DNA of 64,000 bases from contig NZ_JAMBOH010000006.1 of the NCBI RefSeq assembly GCF_023715505.1, positions 124,001-188,000 of the forward strand. Direction: 5' to 3'. The notes below the pieces were generated by a model, which was not told the origin of the DNA, ran no database searches, and was given only the letters and a program-made list of their open reading frames with translations. The position numbers and the translations under genes are program-made. Shown here in pieces: positions 35,022 to 43,853 of the stretch. Every line of letters begins with the position of its first letter. Within the stretch, counting starts at the first letter, position 1. The stretch is from Neobacillus cucumis. GTDB lineage: Bacteria > Bacillota > Bacilli > Bacillales_B > DSM-18226.

Positions 35022-35783
35022 ATGGAGATGTTTGAAGGGAAGGTTGCCATTGTTACAGGCGGGGCAAGAGGGATTGGTCTAGCCACTGTAAGGCAATTAC
35101 TTTTGCAAGGAGCAAGAGTCGCAATTTTTGATTTATTAGAAGGTGTAAAAGAAAAATTTGAGGATTATGAAGATCGTATTTTAGAGATTCCAGTAGATAT
35201 TAAAAATTATGGTGATGTAAAAAAGGCTGTAGAACTTGTAGAAGAAAAGTTTAATAGAATTGATATCTTAATTAATAATGCTGGGATTCTACAAGATAAC
35301 TTTATTGAAGAGATGACGGAGGAACAATGGGACCAAGTCATCGATATCAATCTCAAAGGCAGTTTTAACTGCTGTAAAGCCGTTACTCCCTATATGAAGA
35401 GACAACAATATGGAAAAATGGTATTGGTTTCTTCCCTTGCGGCATTAGGTACCAAAGGTAGGGTAAACTATGCTGCATCAAAAGCTGGAATTCAAGGAAT
35501 GACCAGAGCCTTAGCGGTGGAACTTGGCCATTCTGGGATTCTGGTGAATGCTGTCGCTCCAGGATTCATCGAAACCGACATGAGCAGGGTATCTGAAAAG
35601 TCTGCGGGGAAAAGAGGGATTACTGACTTCGACCTATTTAAGAAAGCGGTGATCACAAAAAATCCTGTGAAGCGTGTGGGCAAGCCAGAAGATGTTGCGA
35701 ATGTAATCGAATTTTTAGCTTCCGATAAGGCGGCCTATGTAACAGGTCAGATCATTTATGTATCGGGATCGCCTGGTATGTAA
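35022..35783 (+). CDS. short-chain dehydrogenase/reductase
   Basis: A 253-residue classical SDR: TGGARGIGLATVRQL, NNAGIL, SSLAALGTKGRVNYAASKAG giving the Ser-Tyr-Lys triad, and YVTGQIIYVSGSPGM at the end. It resembles 3-oxoacyl reductases/3-hydroxyacyl-CoA dehydrogenases. Start after GGGAGGG. It is the second SDR of this operon; the two may act on different hydroxyl intermediates. Confidence 0.88.
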   Translation: MEMFEGKVAIVTGGARGIGLATVRQLLLQGARVAIFDLLEGVKEKFEDYEDRILEIPVDIKNYGDVKKAVELVEEKFNRIDILINNAGILQDNFIEEMTEEQWDQVIDINLKGSFNCCKAVTPYMKRQQYGKMVLVSSLAALGTKGRVNYAASKAGIQGMTRALAVELGHSGILVNAVAPGFIETDMSRVSEKSAGKRGITDFDLFKKAVITKNPVKRVGKPEDVANVIEFLASDKAAYVTGQIIYVSGSPGM

Positions 35784-35809
35784 ATAGAAAATAGGGGAGG
35801 GGTGTAAAA

Positions 35810-36526
35810 ATGAATAAGTCAGGCTATTGGAATTCCACCTTAGATTATTTGTTGGAGGAGGATCCCGAGTTTTTTGAAGTATACAAAAGGTTCGTTTCCT
35901 CTCCATATAAAAATAACGTACTTGACGCAAAATCGAGAGAATTAATCAATGTTGCCTTAAGCGCCTCACCCACTTGTCTTTGTAAAGAAACACTAAAAAT
36001 TCATATGGAAAATGCCGTTACCCATGGAGCCACAGAAAAGGAAATTTTAGAAGTTTTAAAACTTGTAAGTGTTCTAGGAATGCATACTTGTTCAGTGGGG
36101 GTTCCAATTCTAAGTGAAGAAAGTGAACAATATAGGAACCGGCCGATCGAACCTGACTTGAATGACAACCAGAAAAAATTAAAGGGAAACTTTATCGAAA
36201 AGATGGGCTATTGGAATACATTTCGAGATATTCTCTTAGCTAATGATGAGGACTTTTTTGAAAGTTATTCTGACTATCTGACCAATCCTTGGGAAACGGA
36301 AGTATTAAGTTCAAAATTAAAAGAGTTTATTTATATTGCAATTGATAGTTCAACCACCCATTTATTTGATGTAGGAATAAGAGTTCATATCCGTAATGCC
36401 TTAAAGTTTGGTGCAACCTTTGAAGAGATCATGGACGTTTTGAAACTAACCAGTGCACAAGGTGTAAATACTTTTTATGTGAGTATCCCCATCTTAAAAG
36501 AAATTCTATCTTCAAAGGGTGAATGA
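35810..36526 (+). CDS. double carboxymuconolactone decarboxylase (CMD)-domain protein
   Basis: A 238-residue protein made of two CMD/AhpD-like repeats: SRELINVALSASPTC..HMENAVTHGATEKEI (about 40-75) and LKEFIYIAIDSSTTH..HIRNALKFGATFEEI (about 160-195). The CxxC of AhpD-type peroxidases is absent in both, so redox activity is unlikely. Members with this form include lactone decarboxylases and many proteins of unknown role in catabolic clusters. Last gene of the second sigma-54 operon. Confidence 0.82.
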   Translation: MNKSGYWNSTLDYLLEEDPEFFEVYKRFVSSPYKNNVLDAKSRELINVALSASPTCLCKETLKIHMENAVTHGATEKEILEVLKLVSVLGMHTCSVGVPILSEESEQYRNRPIEPDLNDNQKKLKGNFIEKMGYWNTFRDILLANDEDFFESYSDYLTNPWETEVLSSKLKEFIYIAIDSSTTHLFDVGIRVHIRNALKFGATFEEIMDVLKLTSAQGVNTFYVSIPILKEILSSKGE

Positions 36527-36560
36527 AAAAAAGAATCCGATGATGGATTGCTTAAAACCA

Positions 36561-36603
36561 TGTCTCAGTGATGAATTTCGAAATTGAAACATAGATGTTT
36601 CAA
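36561..36603. promoter_or_regulatory. sigma-54 activator half-sites 3
   Basis: TGTCTCA (36561-36567), TGAAACA (36585-36591) and TGTTTCA (36596-36602). The last two form a perfect 20-bp palindrome around TAGA; the right one continues as TGTTTCAAAAATGCAAC, matching sites 1 and 5. Confidence 0.7.
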
Positions 36604-36708
36604 AAATGCAACGTTTTATATTAGTGAAATTTCAGTTAAAATAGTTAGAAACAGTCGAAATAGTGCGAATTTAGGAAGGAATCGATCGAACGATTACCTT
36701 CATAATTT

Positions 36709-36725
36709 TTGGAACGATTCTTGCA
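36709..36725 (+). promoter_or_regulatory. sigma-54 promoter 3
   Basis: TTGGAACGATTCTTGCA with GG at 36711 and GC at 36723, ten-base spacing; it departs from consensus only at GGCAC, which is GGAAC. It lies 48 bases before the LLM gene. Confidence 0.88.
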
Positions 36726-36772
36726 TCAAATTTTTATGAAAATAAACTTTTAATATAAAGGGGATTTTTTAA

Positions 36773-37837
36773 ATGGCGATTTTAGGAAAAGATATGACAT
36801 TTGGACTGTTTTTTTTAAATTCTGTGGCTCCTTGGAAAACGGACGCAGAAGAATTGCGAGATGGCTTAGAGCAAATTAAGGTAGCAGATAAATTGGGATT
36901 TCATTCGGCTTGGATCGCAGAGCATAATGCCCGTGCATATGGCGTTGTCAGCTCAACTGCCGTCTACTTAGCAGCGGCTGCGGCTCAAACTTCTACTATT
37001 ATGTTAGGTTCAGCCGTATCTCGTTTACCTATACATCATCCATTACAAGTAGCAGAAGATATGGCATTAGTAGATGTCATTAGTAATGGGAGATTGTATT
37101 TGGGAGTTGGGAAAGGATACGATCCTTTAGAATTTGAGGCCTATAATTTTAATTTTGAAGACCGCCATGAAAGATATTTAGAGTCGTTAGATATTCTAAC
37201 AACCGCATTAAAGAATCATAAAGTTACCTATTCCGGAAAGTTTTTTGATATAAAAGATATTCCCGTTTACCCTAGACCTGTTCAACCATCAGGACCACCG
37301 ATCTTTGTAATGGTATCAGGCAATGATGCTTCCATGATCAATGCAGCAAAGCAGGGGCATTCCTTTGTACTGGGCGGAATCACAAATGAAGATACAAAAC
37401 ATAAAATTGATTTATATAAAACGGTAGCTCTGGAATCAGGCTTATCACAAGAATATGTGACCGATGCTGTAGCAAGATCAGGCAAATTACTATTCTGTTA
37501 CGTAGCAGAAACCACTGAGCAAGCCCAGGAAGAGTATAGACAAGGTCTGGAATGGTATATGAGCGAACGTGATAATCGCCCTACATTCGGAGTCATTGAC
37601 CGGGAACGAAATATCGATTACGACCGCTTTTTAAACATGGACAATACATTAGTGGGGTCACCGGAAAAAGTCATCGAAGATATTAAACGTTACAAGGAAG
37701 TAACCGGTCTGAATAATATCATTTTATGGATGAATATCGGTGGACAACCACAGAAACAAGTATTAAAGTCAATGGAACTGTTTTCTGAAAAAGTAATGCC
37801 GCATTTTGTTGAAAATGAGCAGTTAGCAGTGAAATAA
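36773..37837 (+). CDS. LLM-class (luciferase-like) flavin-dependent monooxygenase
   Basis: A 354-residue TIM-barrel flavoenzyme: GFHSAWIAEHNARAYG near residue 45, MLGSAVSRLPIHHPLQVAEDMALVDVISNGRLYLGVGKGYDP (quoted in parts: IHHPLQVAEDMALVD, GRLYLGVGKG) and LVGSPEKVIEDI near the C-terminus, typical of bacterial luciferase-type oxygenases. Such enzymes use reduced FMN from a separate reductase; an FMN reductase is encoded at 43293 under the same regulation. Possible reactions include Baeyer-Villiger oxidation or aldehyde/alkane oxygenation. Substrate unknown. Confidence 0.88.
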   Translation: MAILGKDMTFGLFFLNSVAPWKTDAEELRDGLEQIKVADKLGFHSAWIAEHNARAYGVVSSTAVYLAAAAAQTSTIMLGSAVSRLPIHHPLQVAEDMALVDVISNGRLYLGVGKGYDPLEFEAYNFNFEDRHERYLESLDILTTALKNHKVTYSGKFFDIKDIPVYPRPVQPSGPPIFVMVSGNDASMINAAKQGHSFVLGGITNEDTKHKIDLYKTVALESGLSQEYVTDAVARSGKLLFCYVAETTEQAQEEYRQGLEWYMSERDNRPTFGVIDRERNIDYDRFLNMDNTLVGSPEKVIEDIKRYKEVTGLNNIILWMNIGGQPQKQVLKSMELFSEKVMPHFVENEQLAVK

Positions 37838-37985
37838 AAGCGGTTACAATCTCCGGATATTTATGAAAAGAGCCACTTTTTAATATCTTTCTTAAAGTAA
37901 CTTTTTCTTGAATTCATGCTTTTTAGGAAAAATTTAGGGAGATATTAGAAAGTGGACAATTTACGTTGATTCAATTTTTTAGAGA

Positions 37986-38070
37986 GGCTGTGTTAAAGAA
38001 CATTGTTGATTATTTAACCTGTTGATTGAAGCGCCTGGAGCGGAAATCAACAGCCTAATTTAACACAGCC
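37986..38070. repeat. short MITE-like repeat
   Basis: An 85-bp element with perfect 12-bp terminal inverted repeats GGCTGTGTTAAA (37986-37997) / TTTAACACAGCC (38059-38070) and a nested TGTTGATT / AATCAACA pair. It shares ends and the GCGCCTG.AGCG segment with the 156-bp copy at 55033-55188, but lacks its GC-rich core. It lies between the LLM gene and the hydrolase gene. Confidence 0.82.
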
Positions 38071-38131
38071 AAGAGAAAAAGTGATTATTCCTTTTATCGA
38101 AATCGCTAGAATGCTAATTTTGGAGGAAATT

Positions 38132-39073
38132 ATGAAGCAAATTAATTCAGTTACTGGTCCGATTGAAATCGATCGATTAGGAAAAACGTTGGTACATGAA
38201 CATTTAAGAACGAGAGCTGAGAGCGTAGCCGTTCAGTTTCCCCATTTATACGATAGTGATGAGGAATATCGATTAGCCATGGATCAAGTTACGGCTGTTC
38301 GAGACAGGGGGATCAAAACTATTTTTGACCCAAGTGTAATGGGACTTGATCGTGATGTCAGATTTATGAAAAGGGTTTCGGAGGATTCCGGCGTCCAAAT
38401 TATTGCAGCTACTGGAATTTATACCTTCCATTATTTACCGTCCAGATTTATGGCAAATGATATCGATTTTATGGCTGATCAATTTGTGAGGGACATCGAA
38501 GTGGGAGTTCAAAATAGTGAAATAAAAGCAGGGTTTTTAAAATGTGCAACCGGTAATCAAGGAATTACTCCGGATGTTGAAAAGGTCATAAGAGCCGTAG
38601 CCCGTGCGCACCTTCGTACAGGTGTACCGATCATGACCCACTCGGTTCCTGAAAAGGAGAATGGATTATTACAGATTCAGATTTTCGAAGAAGAAGGTGT
38701 GGATCTAAGTAAAGTATTAATCGGACATTGCGGTGATACGGATCATTTGGATTATTTGGAAAGAGTCCTCGAAAAAGGCGTCTATATCGGAATGGACCGT
38801 TATGGATTAACCTCTGTTATATCTACTGAACAAAGAAATGCTACCCTGCTAGCTTTGATTGAAAGAGGCTATGTGAATCGAATGTTTTTATCCCAAGACT
38901 ATTGTTGTACATCTGACCTGCTGAAACCCGAAAGTTATAAAAAATCTAAGTACCCTGATTGGTCGATGACATTCCTGTTAGATAAAGTCATTCCAACCCT
39001 ATTAGCTCAAGGAGTGACCGAAGAAGATATTAATATCTTGATGATCGAGAACGTAAAAAGTTGGCTAAGTTAA
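38132..39073 (+). CDS. phosphotriesterase-family hydrolase (probable lactonase)
   Basis: A 313-residue amidohydrolase-type TIM barrel. Metal ligands are VHEH at the N-terminus, the lysine expected to be carboxylated in EIKAGFLKCA, His in MTHS, GHCGDTDH and Asp in LSQDYCC. Natural activities of this family are mostly lactone or ester hydrolysis. The ATG at 38132 follows TTGGAGGA; the longer GTG frame overlaps the repeat border. Context with a flavin monooxygenase suggests it could open a lactone product. Inferred, not shown. Confidence 0.82.
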   Translation: MKQINSVTGPIEIDRLGKTLVHEHLRTRAESVAVQFPHLYDSDEEYRLAMDQVTAVRDRGIKTIFDPSVMGLDRDVRFMKRVSEDSGVQIIAATGIYTFHYLPSRFMANDIDFMADQFVRDIEVGVQNSEIKAGFLKCATGNQGITPDVEKVIRAVARAHLRTGVPIMTHSVPEKENGLLQIQIFEEEGVDLSKVLIGHCGDTDHLDYLERVLEKGVYIGMDRYGLTSVISTEQRNATLLALIERGYVNRMFLSQDYCCTSDLLKPESYKKSKYPDWSMTFLLDKVIPTLLAQGVTEEDINILMIENVKSWLS

Positions 39074-39140
39074 AGTATTGATCCATTGCCCTTTATATCG
39101 TTAGATCATCCCGTATAGAATCATCCAAAGGAGGGTAACC

Positions 39141-41048
39141 ATGAAGCTTTTTGTAAGTGGATTTTCACCTTTAGATCAATATGTCGAAGAAGCGATAAAA
39201 ATTAGAAAAGCAAATTTTCAGGAACTAGTCGTTCAAAGATTAGAGTCTCGTGATATCCTGAAAAACCCAACCTATATTCAGAATGATGACGTGTTAATTT
39301 GTGGTTCTACCATTTATGAAGTTTTTAAAAAGATAAATGTTAGAGGCCAGTTAGTTCCGATGAGAGTTCAAACATCGGACTTTTTCAAAGCCCTTAACCA
39401 GGCGGCCATGGTAGGAAACGAATTAAATATCATCAATTATAAAGAAGTATTTTTGAAAAATGATACAGAAGAGCTAGAAAGAATTTTTAATATAAAGATT
39501 CATCAATATTACTATACAGATACAGAAGCAACGGATAGATTAATCGATAAACTGATCGAAAAAAACCAAAGTATTGTGATAGGTTCCGGTTTAATTGTCT
39601 CGAAGGCGATAAAAAAAGGGTTGAAAGGGTTTATTTGGTATGGCGAAGAGAGTATAAAGGTGGCCGTTGACATTGCCTTTAATCTGTTATTGGCTCGTTT
39701 TGAAGAGCAAAGCATCTATAAAAGGCAGGAATATATACTTGATCATTTCAATGAAGGGGTCCTTAGCTTAAATGTTACAGGAAGGATCATCCAGGTAAAT
39801 CCTAAGGCCGTTGAGTTGTTAGGACTTCAAAAATATCGGGATTTAAGAGGAGTCAGTATAAAGGAAATTGATGAACTTGACGGTATATATGAACACCTTA
39901 TAAATTCTGATTATTCCGGCGGTAAATTACTAGAGTACGAGAATAAAAATCTATATCTGCAATCATTTCCTATTTATGTAAAGGATGTTAATGATGGCTC
40001 CTTAATCATTATTTCCGATGCCGTAGAAATTCAGAAACATGAGAAAAAAATACGAAGAAAACTATATGATGATTCAAACAGAGCGATTTATGAATTTGAA
40101 GATATTATTGGCAAGAGTGAGGTCATCAAAAAGGTAAAAGATAAAGCGAAAAAGATTGCTAAATCGGATGCAAATGTGCTGATTATCGGCGAATCAGGAA
40201 CGGGGAAAGAATTATTTGCACAAAGTATTCATAATGCAAGTTTACGATCGAACGAATCATTTATTGCGGTAAACTGTGCAGCCATTCCAGAGAATCTGCT
40301 TGAATCAGAATTCTTCGGATATAGTGAAGGAGCTTTTACAGGGGCAATAAAGGGAGGAAAGCCGGGACTATTCGAACTTGCTCATAAAGGAACGTTATTT
40401 TTAGATGAATTGGGAGAAATTCCATTAAGTATGCAATCCAAGTTACTCCGGATTCTCCAAGAAAAGATGGTAAGAAGGGTAGGTAGTGCAAAGTCCATTC
40501 CTGTTGATGTGAGAATCATCGCTGCCACCAATGTAAATCTTCCAGAACAAGTAGAACAGGGAAAGTTTCGCTTAGATCTATTTTATCGTATAGGAGTTCT
40601 GAAGCTAAATTTACCATCCTTAAATCAGCGTATAGAGGACCTGGAGGATTTGGTCTTATCTTATACAGCCCGCAGGCATCCGAATTTTATAAATGTTATA
40701 GAGAGATGGATCCAAGAAATTAGCCAACTGCTGGCAAAATGCCAATGGAAAGGTAATATCAGGGAATTGGAAAATAACCTAGAGAGGTTCTTCGCCTATC
40801 TGGAGTCTCCAGTAAATATAACGAAACGGGATGTTTTAAATAACTTAATCGAGAGCTTAGAGGACAATCATTTTTCATTTAAGAATGAGGTTACGGAAAA
40901 TGAGACCTATCAAACACTTATAAAAGAAGCTGAGATTAATACCATCAAAGGGGTCTTGCAAAAGACAAATGGCAATAAAAAAGATGCAGCAAAATTATTG
41001 GGGATGAGCAGAAGTACTTTATGGAGAAAATTAAATGAAATCAATTAA
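39141..41048 (+). CDS. sigma-54-dependent activator (PrpR-N, PAS, AAA+, Fis HTH)
   Basis: A 635-residue enhancer-binding protein. Residues 1-190 resemble the PrpR N-terminal ligand domain; a PAS domain follows (ILDHFNEGVLSLNVTGRIIQVNP near 205); then AAA+ with Walker A GESGTGKE, the sigma-54 contact loop GAFTGA, Walker B GTLFLDELGEI and arginine finger region; the C-terminus is a Fis-type helix-turn-helix (GNKKDAAKLLGMSRSTLWRKL). It very probably senses the pathway substrate and drives the five sigma-54 promoters in this window. GGAGGG precedes the ATG. Confidence 0.93.
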   Translation: MKLFVSGFSPLDQYVEEAIKIRKANFQELVVQRLESRDILKNPTYIQNDDVLICGSTIYEVFKKINVRGQLVPMRVQTSDFFKALNQAAMVGNELNIINYKEVFLKNDTEELERIFNIKIHQYYYTDTEATDRLIDKLIEKNQSIVIGSGLIVSKAIKKGLKGFIWYGEESIKVAVDIAFNLLLARFEEQSIYKRQEYILDHFNEGVLSLNVTGRIIQVNPKAVELLGLQKYRDLRGVSIKEIDELDGIYEHLINSDYSGGKLLEYENKNLYLQSFPIYVKDVNDGSLIIISDAVEIQKHEKKIRRKLYDDSNRAIYEFEDIIGKSEVIKKVKDKAKKIAKSDANVLIIGESGTGKELFAQSIHNASLRSNESFIAVNCAAIPENLLESEFFGYSEGAFTGAIKGGKPGLFELAHKGTLFLDELGEIPLSMQSKLLRILQEKMVRRVGSAKSIPVDVRIIAATNVNLPEQVEQGKFRLDLFYRIGVLKLNLPSLNQRIEDLEDLVLSYTARRHPNFINVIERWIQEISQLLAKCQWKGNIRELENNLERFFAYLESPVNITKRDVLNNLIESLEDNHFSFKNEVTENETYQTLIKEAEINTIKGVLQKTNGNKKDAAKLLGMSRSTLWRKLNEIN

Positions 41049-41072
41049 ACGAAATTTTCTCCAGGTAAAAAG

Positions 41073-41118
41073 TGTTTCATAAAACCTAAAGTGTTTCAAT
41101 TATAAGACAATTGCGACG
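41073..41118. promoter_or_regulatory. sigma-54 activator half-sites 4
   Basis: TGTTTCA at 41073 and 41092, and on the opposite strand CGTCGCA (ending at 41118). The pair 41092-41118 is a shortened version of the 40-bp inverted arrangement at sites 1 and 5. Confidence 0.65.
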
Positions 41119-41182
41119 ATATTTATGAAAGCGGTTTACTCTTAAAGCCACTTAAATCAACCTTTCGCACTAGAAAGCTACT

Positions 41183-41199
41183 CTGGCATAAATCTTGCA
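41183..41199 (+). promoter_or_regulatory. sigma-54 promoter 4
   Basis: TCTGGCATAAATCTTGCAT region with GG at 41185 and GC at 41197, ten-base spacing. It lies about 350 bases upstream of the MFS carrier, leaving a long leader. Confidence 0.88.
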
Positions 41200-41271
41200 T
41201 ATTCCTTTTATAAGGATCTCCCGTTCGTTATGGGATGGATTCAGTTTGTTAAATTTTCCTAGGAGAGGGGG

Positions 41272-41364
41272 ATGAAAGGAGAATTTTCCAGAGTAGTAGA
41301 ATTTGAAAATGGTTATGATTTTCAATTCAAAAACTCTACTCGATTTAGTATAAGAAGGGAGTGA
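41272..41364 (+). CDS. possible 30-residue leader peptide
   Basis: A short frame after a strong AGGAGAGGGGG site, encoding MKGEFSRVVEFENGYDFQF and ending TRFSIRRE. It lies in the leader of the MFS transcript and covers a long hairpin (41291-41341). The binding site is convincing, but the peptide has no known relative and may not be expressed. It could couple translation to folding of the leader. Confidence 0.35.
   Translation: MKGEFSRVVEFENGYDFQFKNSTRFSIRRE
41291..41341 (+). other. leader hairpin upstream of the MFS carrier
   Basis: GAATTTGAAAAT (41299-41310) pairs with ATTTTCAATTC (41318-41328) with one bulge around loop GGTTATG, and an outer GAGTAG/CTACTC pair closes it. No T run follows, so it is not a terminator. 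It may stabilise or regulate the mRNA. The remaining leader up to 41546 shows nothing else I can name. Confidence 0.5.
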
Positions 41365-41546
41365 AATGGGCTGTAAACCATTTGACGTTAATAGTGGATA
41401 AGCCGATACTTTAGGGCAATCCAGCATAATATAGAGTCACTAAGTCAACAGCAAGGGTATTCCGCAGAAATTCTAAAAAAGGAATAGGTCAGGTAAAAGA
41501 ACTGGTTCCTATTTAAGATTATTAATCATTCGAAGGGATTGAAACT

Positions 41547-42830
41547 ATGCGTTGGATCACTCTAGGTTTTTTATTTGTACTGTTTACAATCAATTATGCG
41601 GATAAATCCATTGCAGGCTTTGCGTCTGTCCACATTTCAAAAGAATTTGGTCTTTCACCTATACAATGGGGATTGGTAGGGAGCAGTTTCTTTTGGTCTT
41701 TTATTATTTCAAGTATCTTCGGCAGCTCCCTATCCGAACGCTTCGGAACCAAAAAAATGCTTACGTTTATGGCATTAATCTGGTCGATTCTACAGTTAGG
41801 CGCTTTCTTCATACATAATTTAGAAGCGCTTATCATCTATCGGATTTTATTGGGTGTTTTTGAAGGTCCGTTCTTTGCAATCGTTCTCACTCATTTATAC
41901 AAATGGTTTGCCCCTGAATCGCGGGGAGCGGCTACTGCCATCATTAACTTTGGAAGCCCGGTTGGATCGCTTGTCAGTGCGCCTATATTAGTGTACTTTA
42001 TTAATCATTTCGGCTGGAGAATGGCCTTTGCTTCACTAGGGATATTGAGTTTAGTGTGGCTTGTCCTGTGGGTATTCATCGGGAAAGAACATCCGGAGAA
42101 CAGCGTGGTAGAAGAAAAAATCAAAAAGGGAACCGTACCTGTCAAGCCAAAAGTGAGATTTTCAGAAGTTTCTTCGGCTTTGGCCTCCCGTAACTTCATT
42201 CTTACCATCCTTCTTGCCTTTACAGCTTATTGGCTTCTAACTTGGATTCAGGTGTGGATGCCATCTTATCTAATAAAAGTTGTAAAAGTGTCATCAACAG
42301 AGATGGGGAACCTTTTAGCTATTACAGGTTTGGGTGCAGGATTGTTTACGATTGGTATTGCGACGATCTCGCGCTATATACACAAGAAAACCTCAAGTTA
42401 TAAAATGTCCCATGTGGTCGTTATTGGGGTATCGATTTTGATCGGTGCGTGCCTTTTTTACTCCATCACACAGGTGCACTCCGTCGCTTGGGTAATTTTC
42501 TGCTTCTGTGCAGGAAAAGGACTTTACTCCATCGTAATGTCACTTGGACCGCACATGATTAGCCGATTAGTGCCAGAACGCAGTACGTTCATGATTGGGA
42601 CGTATACAGCATGCACAACGCTTGCTGGGGTAATCGGGCCGATTGTTACCGGAAGTCTGGTACAGAAAGCCGGTAACAATGTCGTGCAAGGATATAATTC
42701 CTCGATTCTACTGTTTGCCGTACTTGGGGGCGTCTTTGCGATATTGTATATACTCATTGCGAATCCTGATAAATTTTTCCGAAAAAAAGAATTATCTGTT
42801 GAGAAAGAACCCGAAAATTTAATTGTATAG
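41547..42830 (+). CDS. MFS carrier, anion:cation symporter type
   Basis: A 427-residue, 12-segment carrier. The start INYADKSIAGFASVHISKEFG, the loop SLSERFGTKKMLTFMALIWS and ILLGVFEGPFFAIVLTHLYKWFAPESRGAATAI (in part: GVFEGPFFAIV, WFAPESRGAA) match the ACS family, which takes up organic anions such as sugar acids, phthalate or other carboxylates with protons. It has its own sigma-54 promoter in the island and is the likely uptake system for the pathway substrate. Confidence 0.87.
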   Translation: MRWITLGFLFVLFTINYADKSIAGFASVHISKEFGLSPIQWGLVGSSFFWSFIISSIFGSSLSERFGTKKMLTFMALIWSILQLGAFFIHNLEALIIYRILLGVFEGPFFAIVLTHLYKWFAPESRGAATAIINFGSPVGSLVSAPILVYFINHFGWRMAFASLGILSLVWLVLWVFIGKEHPENSVVEEKIKKGTVPVKPKVRFSEVSSALASRNFILTILLAFTAYWLLTWIQVWMPSYLIKVVKVSSTEMGNLLAITGLGAGLFTIGIATISRYIHKKTSSYKMSHVVVIGVSILIGACLFYSITQVHSVAWVIFCFCAGKGLYSIVMSLGPHMISRLVPERSTFMIGTYTACTTLAGVIGPIVTGSLVQKAGNNVVQGYNSSILLFAVLGGVFAILYILIANPDKFFRKKELSVEKEPENLIV

Positions 42831-42911
42831 GATCAAAACTTGAGAAGCAGGTTCCATCACTGCTTCTCTTTTGTTGTTCCTGAAATTCATTCTATCAAAA
42901 GAAAAAAGTGG

Positions 42912-42951
42912 TGTTTCAAAAATAGAACCTGACCAGTTTAAATTTGAGACA
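42912..42951. promoter_or_regulatory. sigma-54 activator binding site 5
   Basis: A 40-bp dyad: left TGTTTCAAAAATAGAAC and, on the opposite strand from the right end, TGTCTCAAATTTAAAC. Length and layout equal those of site 1 (21551-21590), with the central GTTnAAATTTG also shared. It ends about 41 bases before the -24 element. Confidence 0.78.
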
Positions 42952-42990
42952 CCTGCATGAATCATCCGCTATTTCAATAGAGTTAAAAAG

Positions 42991-43007
42991 TTGGTACGAA
43001 ACTTGCA
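42991..43007 (+). promoter_or_regulatory. sigma-54 promoter 5
   Basis: TTGGTACGAAACTTGCA with GG at 42993 and GC at 43005, ten-base spacing. It lies about 40 bases before the Spo0E-like reading frame. Confidence 0.9.
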
Positions 43008-43046
43008 AGATATATAAATAGAACTTGATACTTACTAAATTAAAAA

Positions 43047-43238
43047 ATGGGGGTAGAAAGGGAGATGTTTCTGTCCAAATCATTAAAGTTAAGGAGAGAA
43101 ATTAAGTTATATCGAATTCAATTGTATAAAAAATCTAAAAATCAAAAATTGACCGATCCCGTTTTAGTAGATATTAGTAAAAAATTAGAACAAAAAATTG
43201 CAGAATTACAAAAAATCATTCATATCATGATGGCCTAG
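43047..43238 (+). CDS. Spo0E-like small protein
   Basis: A 63-residue basic, two-helix protein: LKLRREIKLYRIQLYKK and, after LTDPVLVDIS, KKLEQKIAELQKI. The spacing matches Spo0E-type phosphatases, which dephosphorylate Spo0A~P to delay sporulation. The family SQELD motif appears here as SKKLE, so the key Asp is Glu and activity is uncertain. The exact start is unclear: AAAGGGAG lies directly against a second ATG at 43065, while the ATG at 43047 has no good site. It is the first gene after sigma-54 promoter 5. Confidence 0.65.
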   Translation: MGVEREMFLSKSLKLRREIKLYRIQLYKKSKNQKLTDPVLVDISKKLEQKIAELQKIIHIMMA

Positions 43239-43292
43239 CCTTTCAGAAAAGATGCATTTTTCAATTCAAATTTATGGAGGAGGAATTAGAAA

Positions 43293-43853
43293 ATGAAGTT
43301 ACTAGGGATATCAGGAACCATTACAGGATCAAAAACAAAAATAGTTGTTGAAAAAGTTTTAGAGGAAGTGAAGAAAAATCATCCTGAGGTTGAAGTAGAA
43401 TTACTTGATTTAAAGCAGTTTGATATCCAATTCTGTGATGGACGTAATCCATCCACATATACGGGAGATACAAGAAAAGTAATTGATCTTGTTTCCTCGG
43501 CTGATTTTTATATTATCGGGACTCCAATCTTTCAAGGGTCAATTACAGGTGCGCTTAAAAATTTATTTGATCTTATTCCTCCAAAGGATTTCCGTAATAA
43601 AGTCATGGGGTTTGTAGCGAATGGAGGAACTTATCAACATTATCTAGTCATTGAAAATCAGTTAAAACCAATCGCAAGTTATTTCCGTGCTTATGTAGCA
43701 CCTGGATTTGTTTATGCTCACAATGACCATTTCAACTCTCAGAATGAACTAGTTGACCAAGAAGTGTTAGAACGTATTTTAGCATTAAGTGAAGAAGTCG
43801 TATTGATGCAAAAAGCACTTAAAATGACAAATAAAGTGCACCAGTTTAATTAA
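43293..43853 (+). CDS. NADPH-dependent FMN reductase
   Basis: A 186-residue flavodoxin-fold reductase of the SsuE/MsuE type: LLGISGTITGSKTKIVVEKV, IIGTPIFQGSITGALKNLFDLIP and VMGFVANGGTYQHY. It gives reduced FMN to a partner monooxygenase. The LLM oxygenase of this island is the obvious partner, although the two genes are in different sigma-54 units. The ATG follows GGAGGAGG. Confidence 0.9.
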   Translation: MKLLGISGTITGSKTKIVVEKVLEEVKKNHPEVEVELLDLKQFDIQFCDGRNPSTYTGDTRKVIDLVSSADFYIIGTPIFQGSITGALKNLFDLIPPKDFRNKVMGFVANGGTYQHYLVIENQLKPIASYFRAYVAPGFVYAHNDHFNSQNELVDQEVLERILALSEEVVLMQKALKMTNKVHQFN

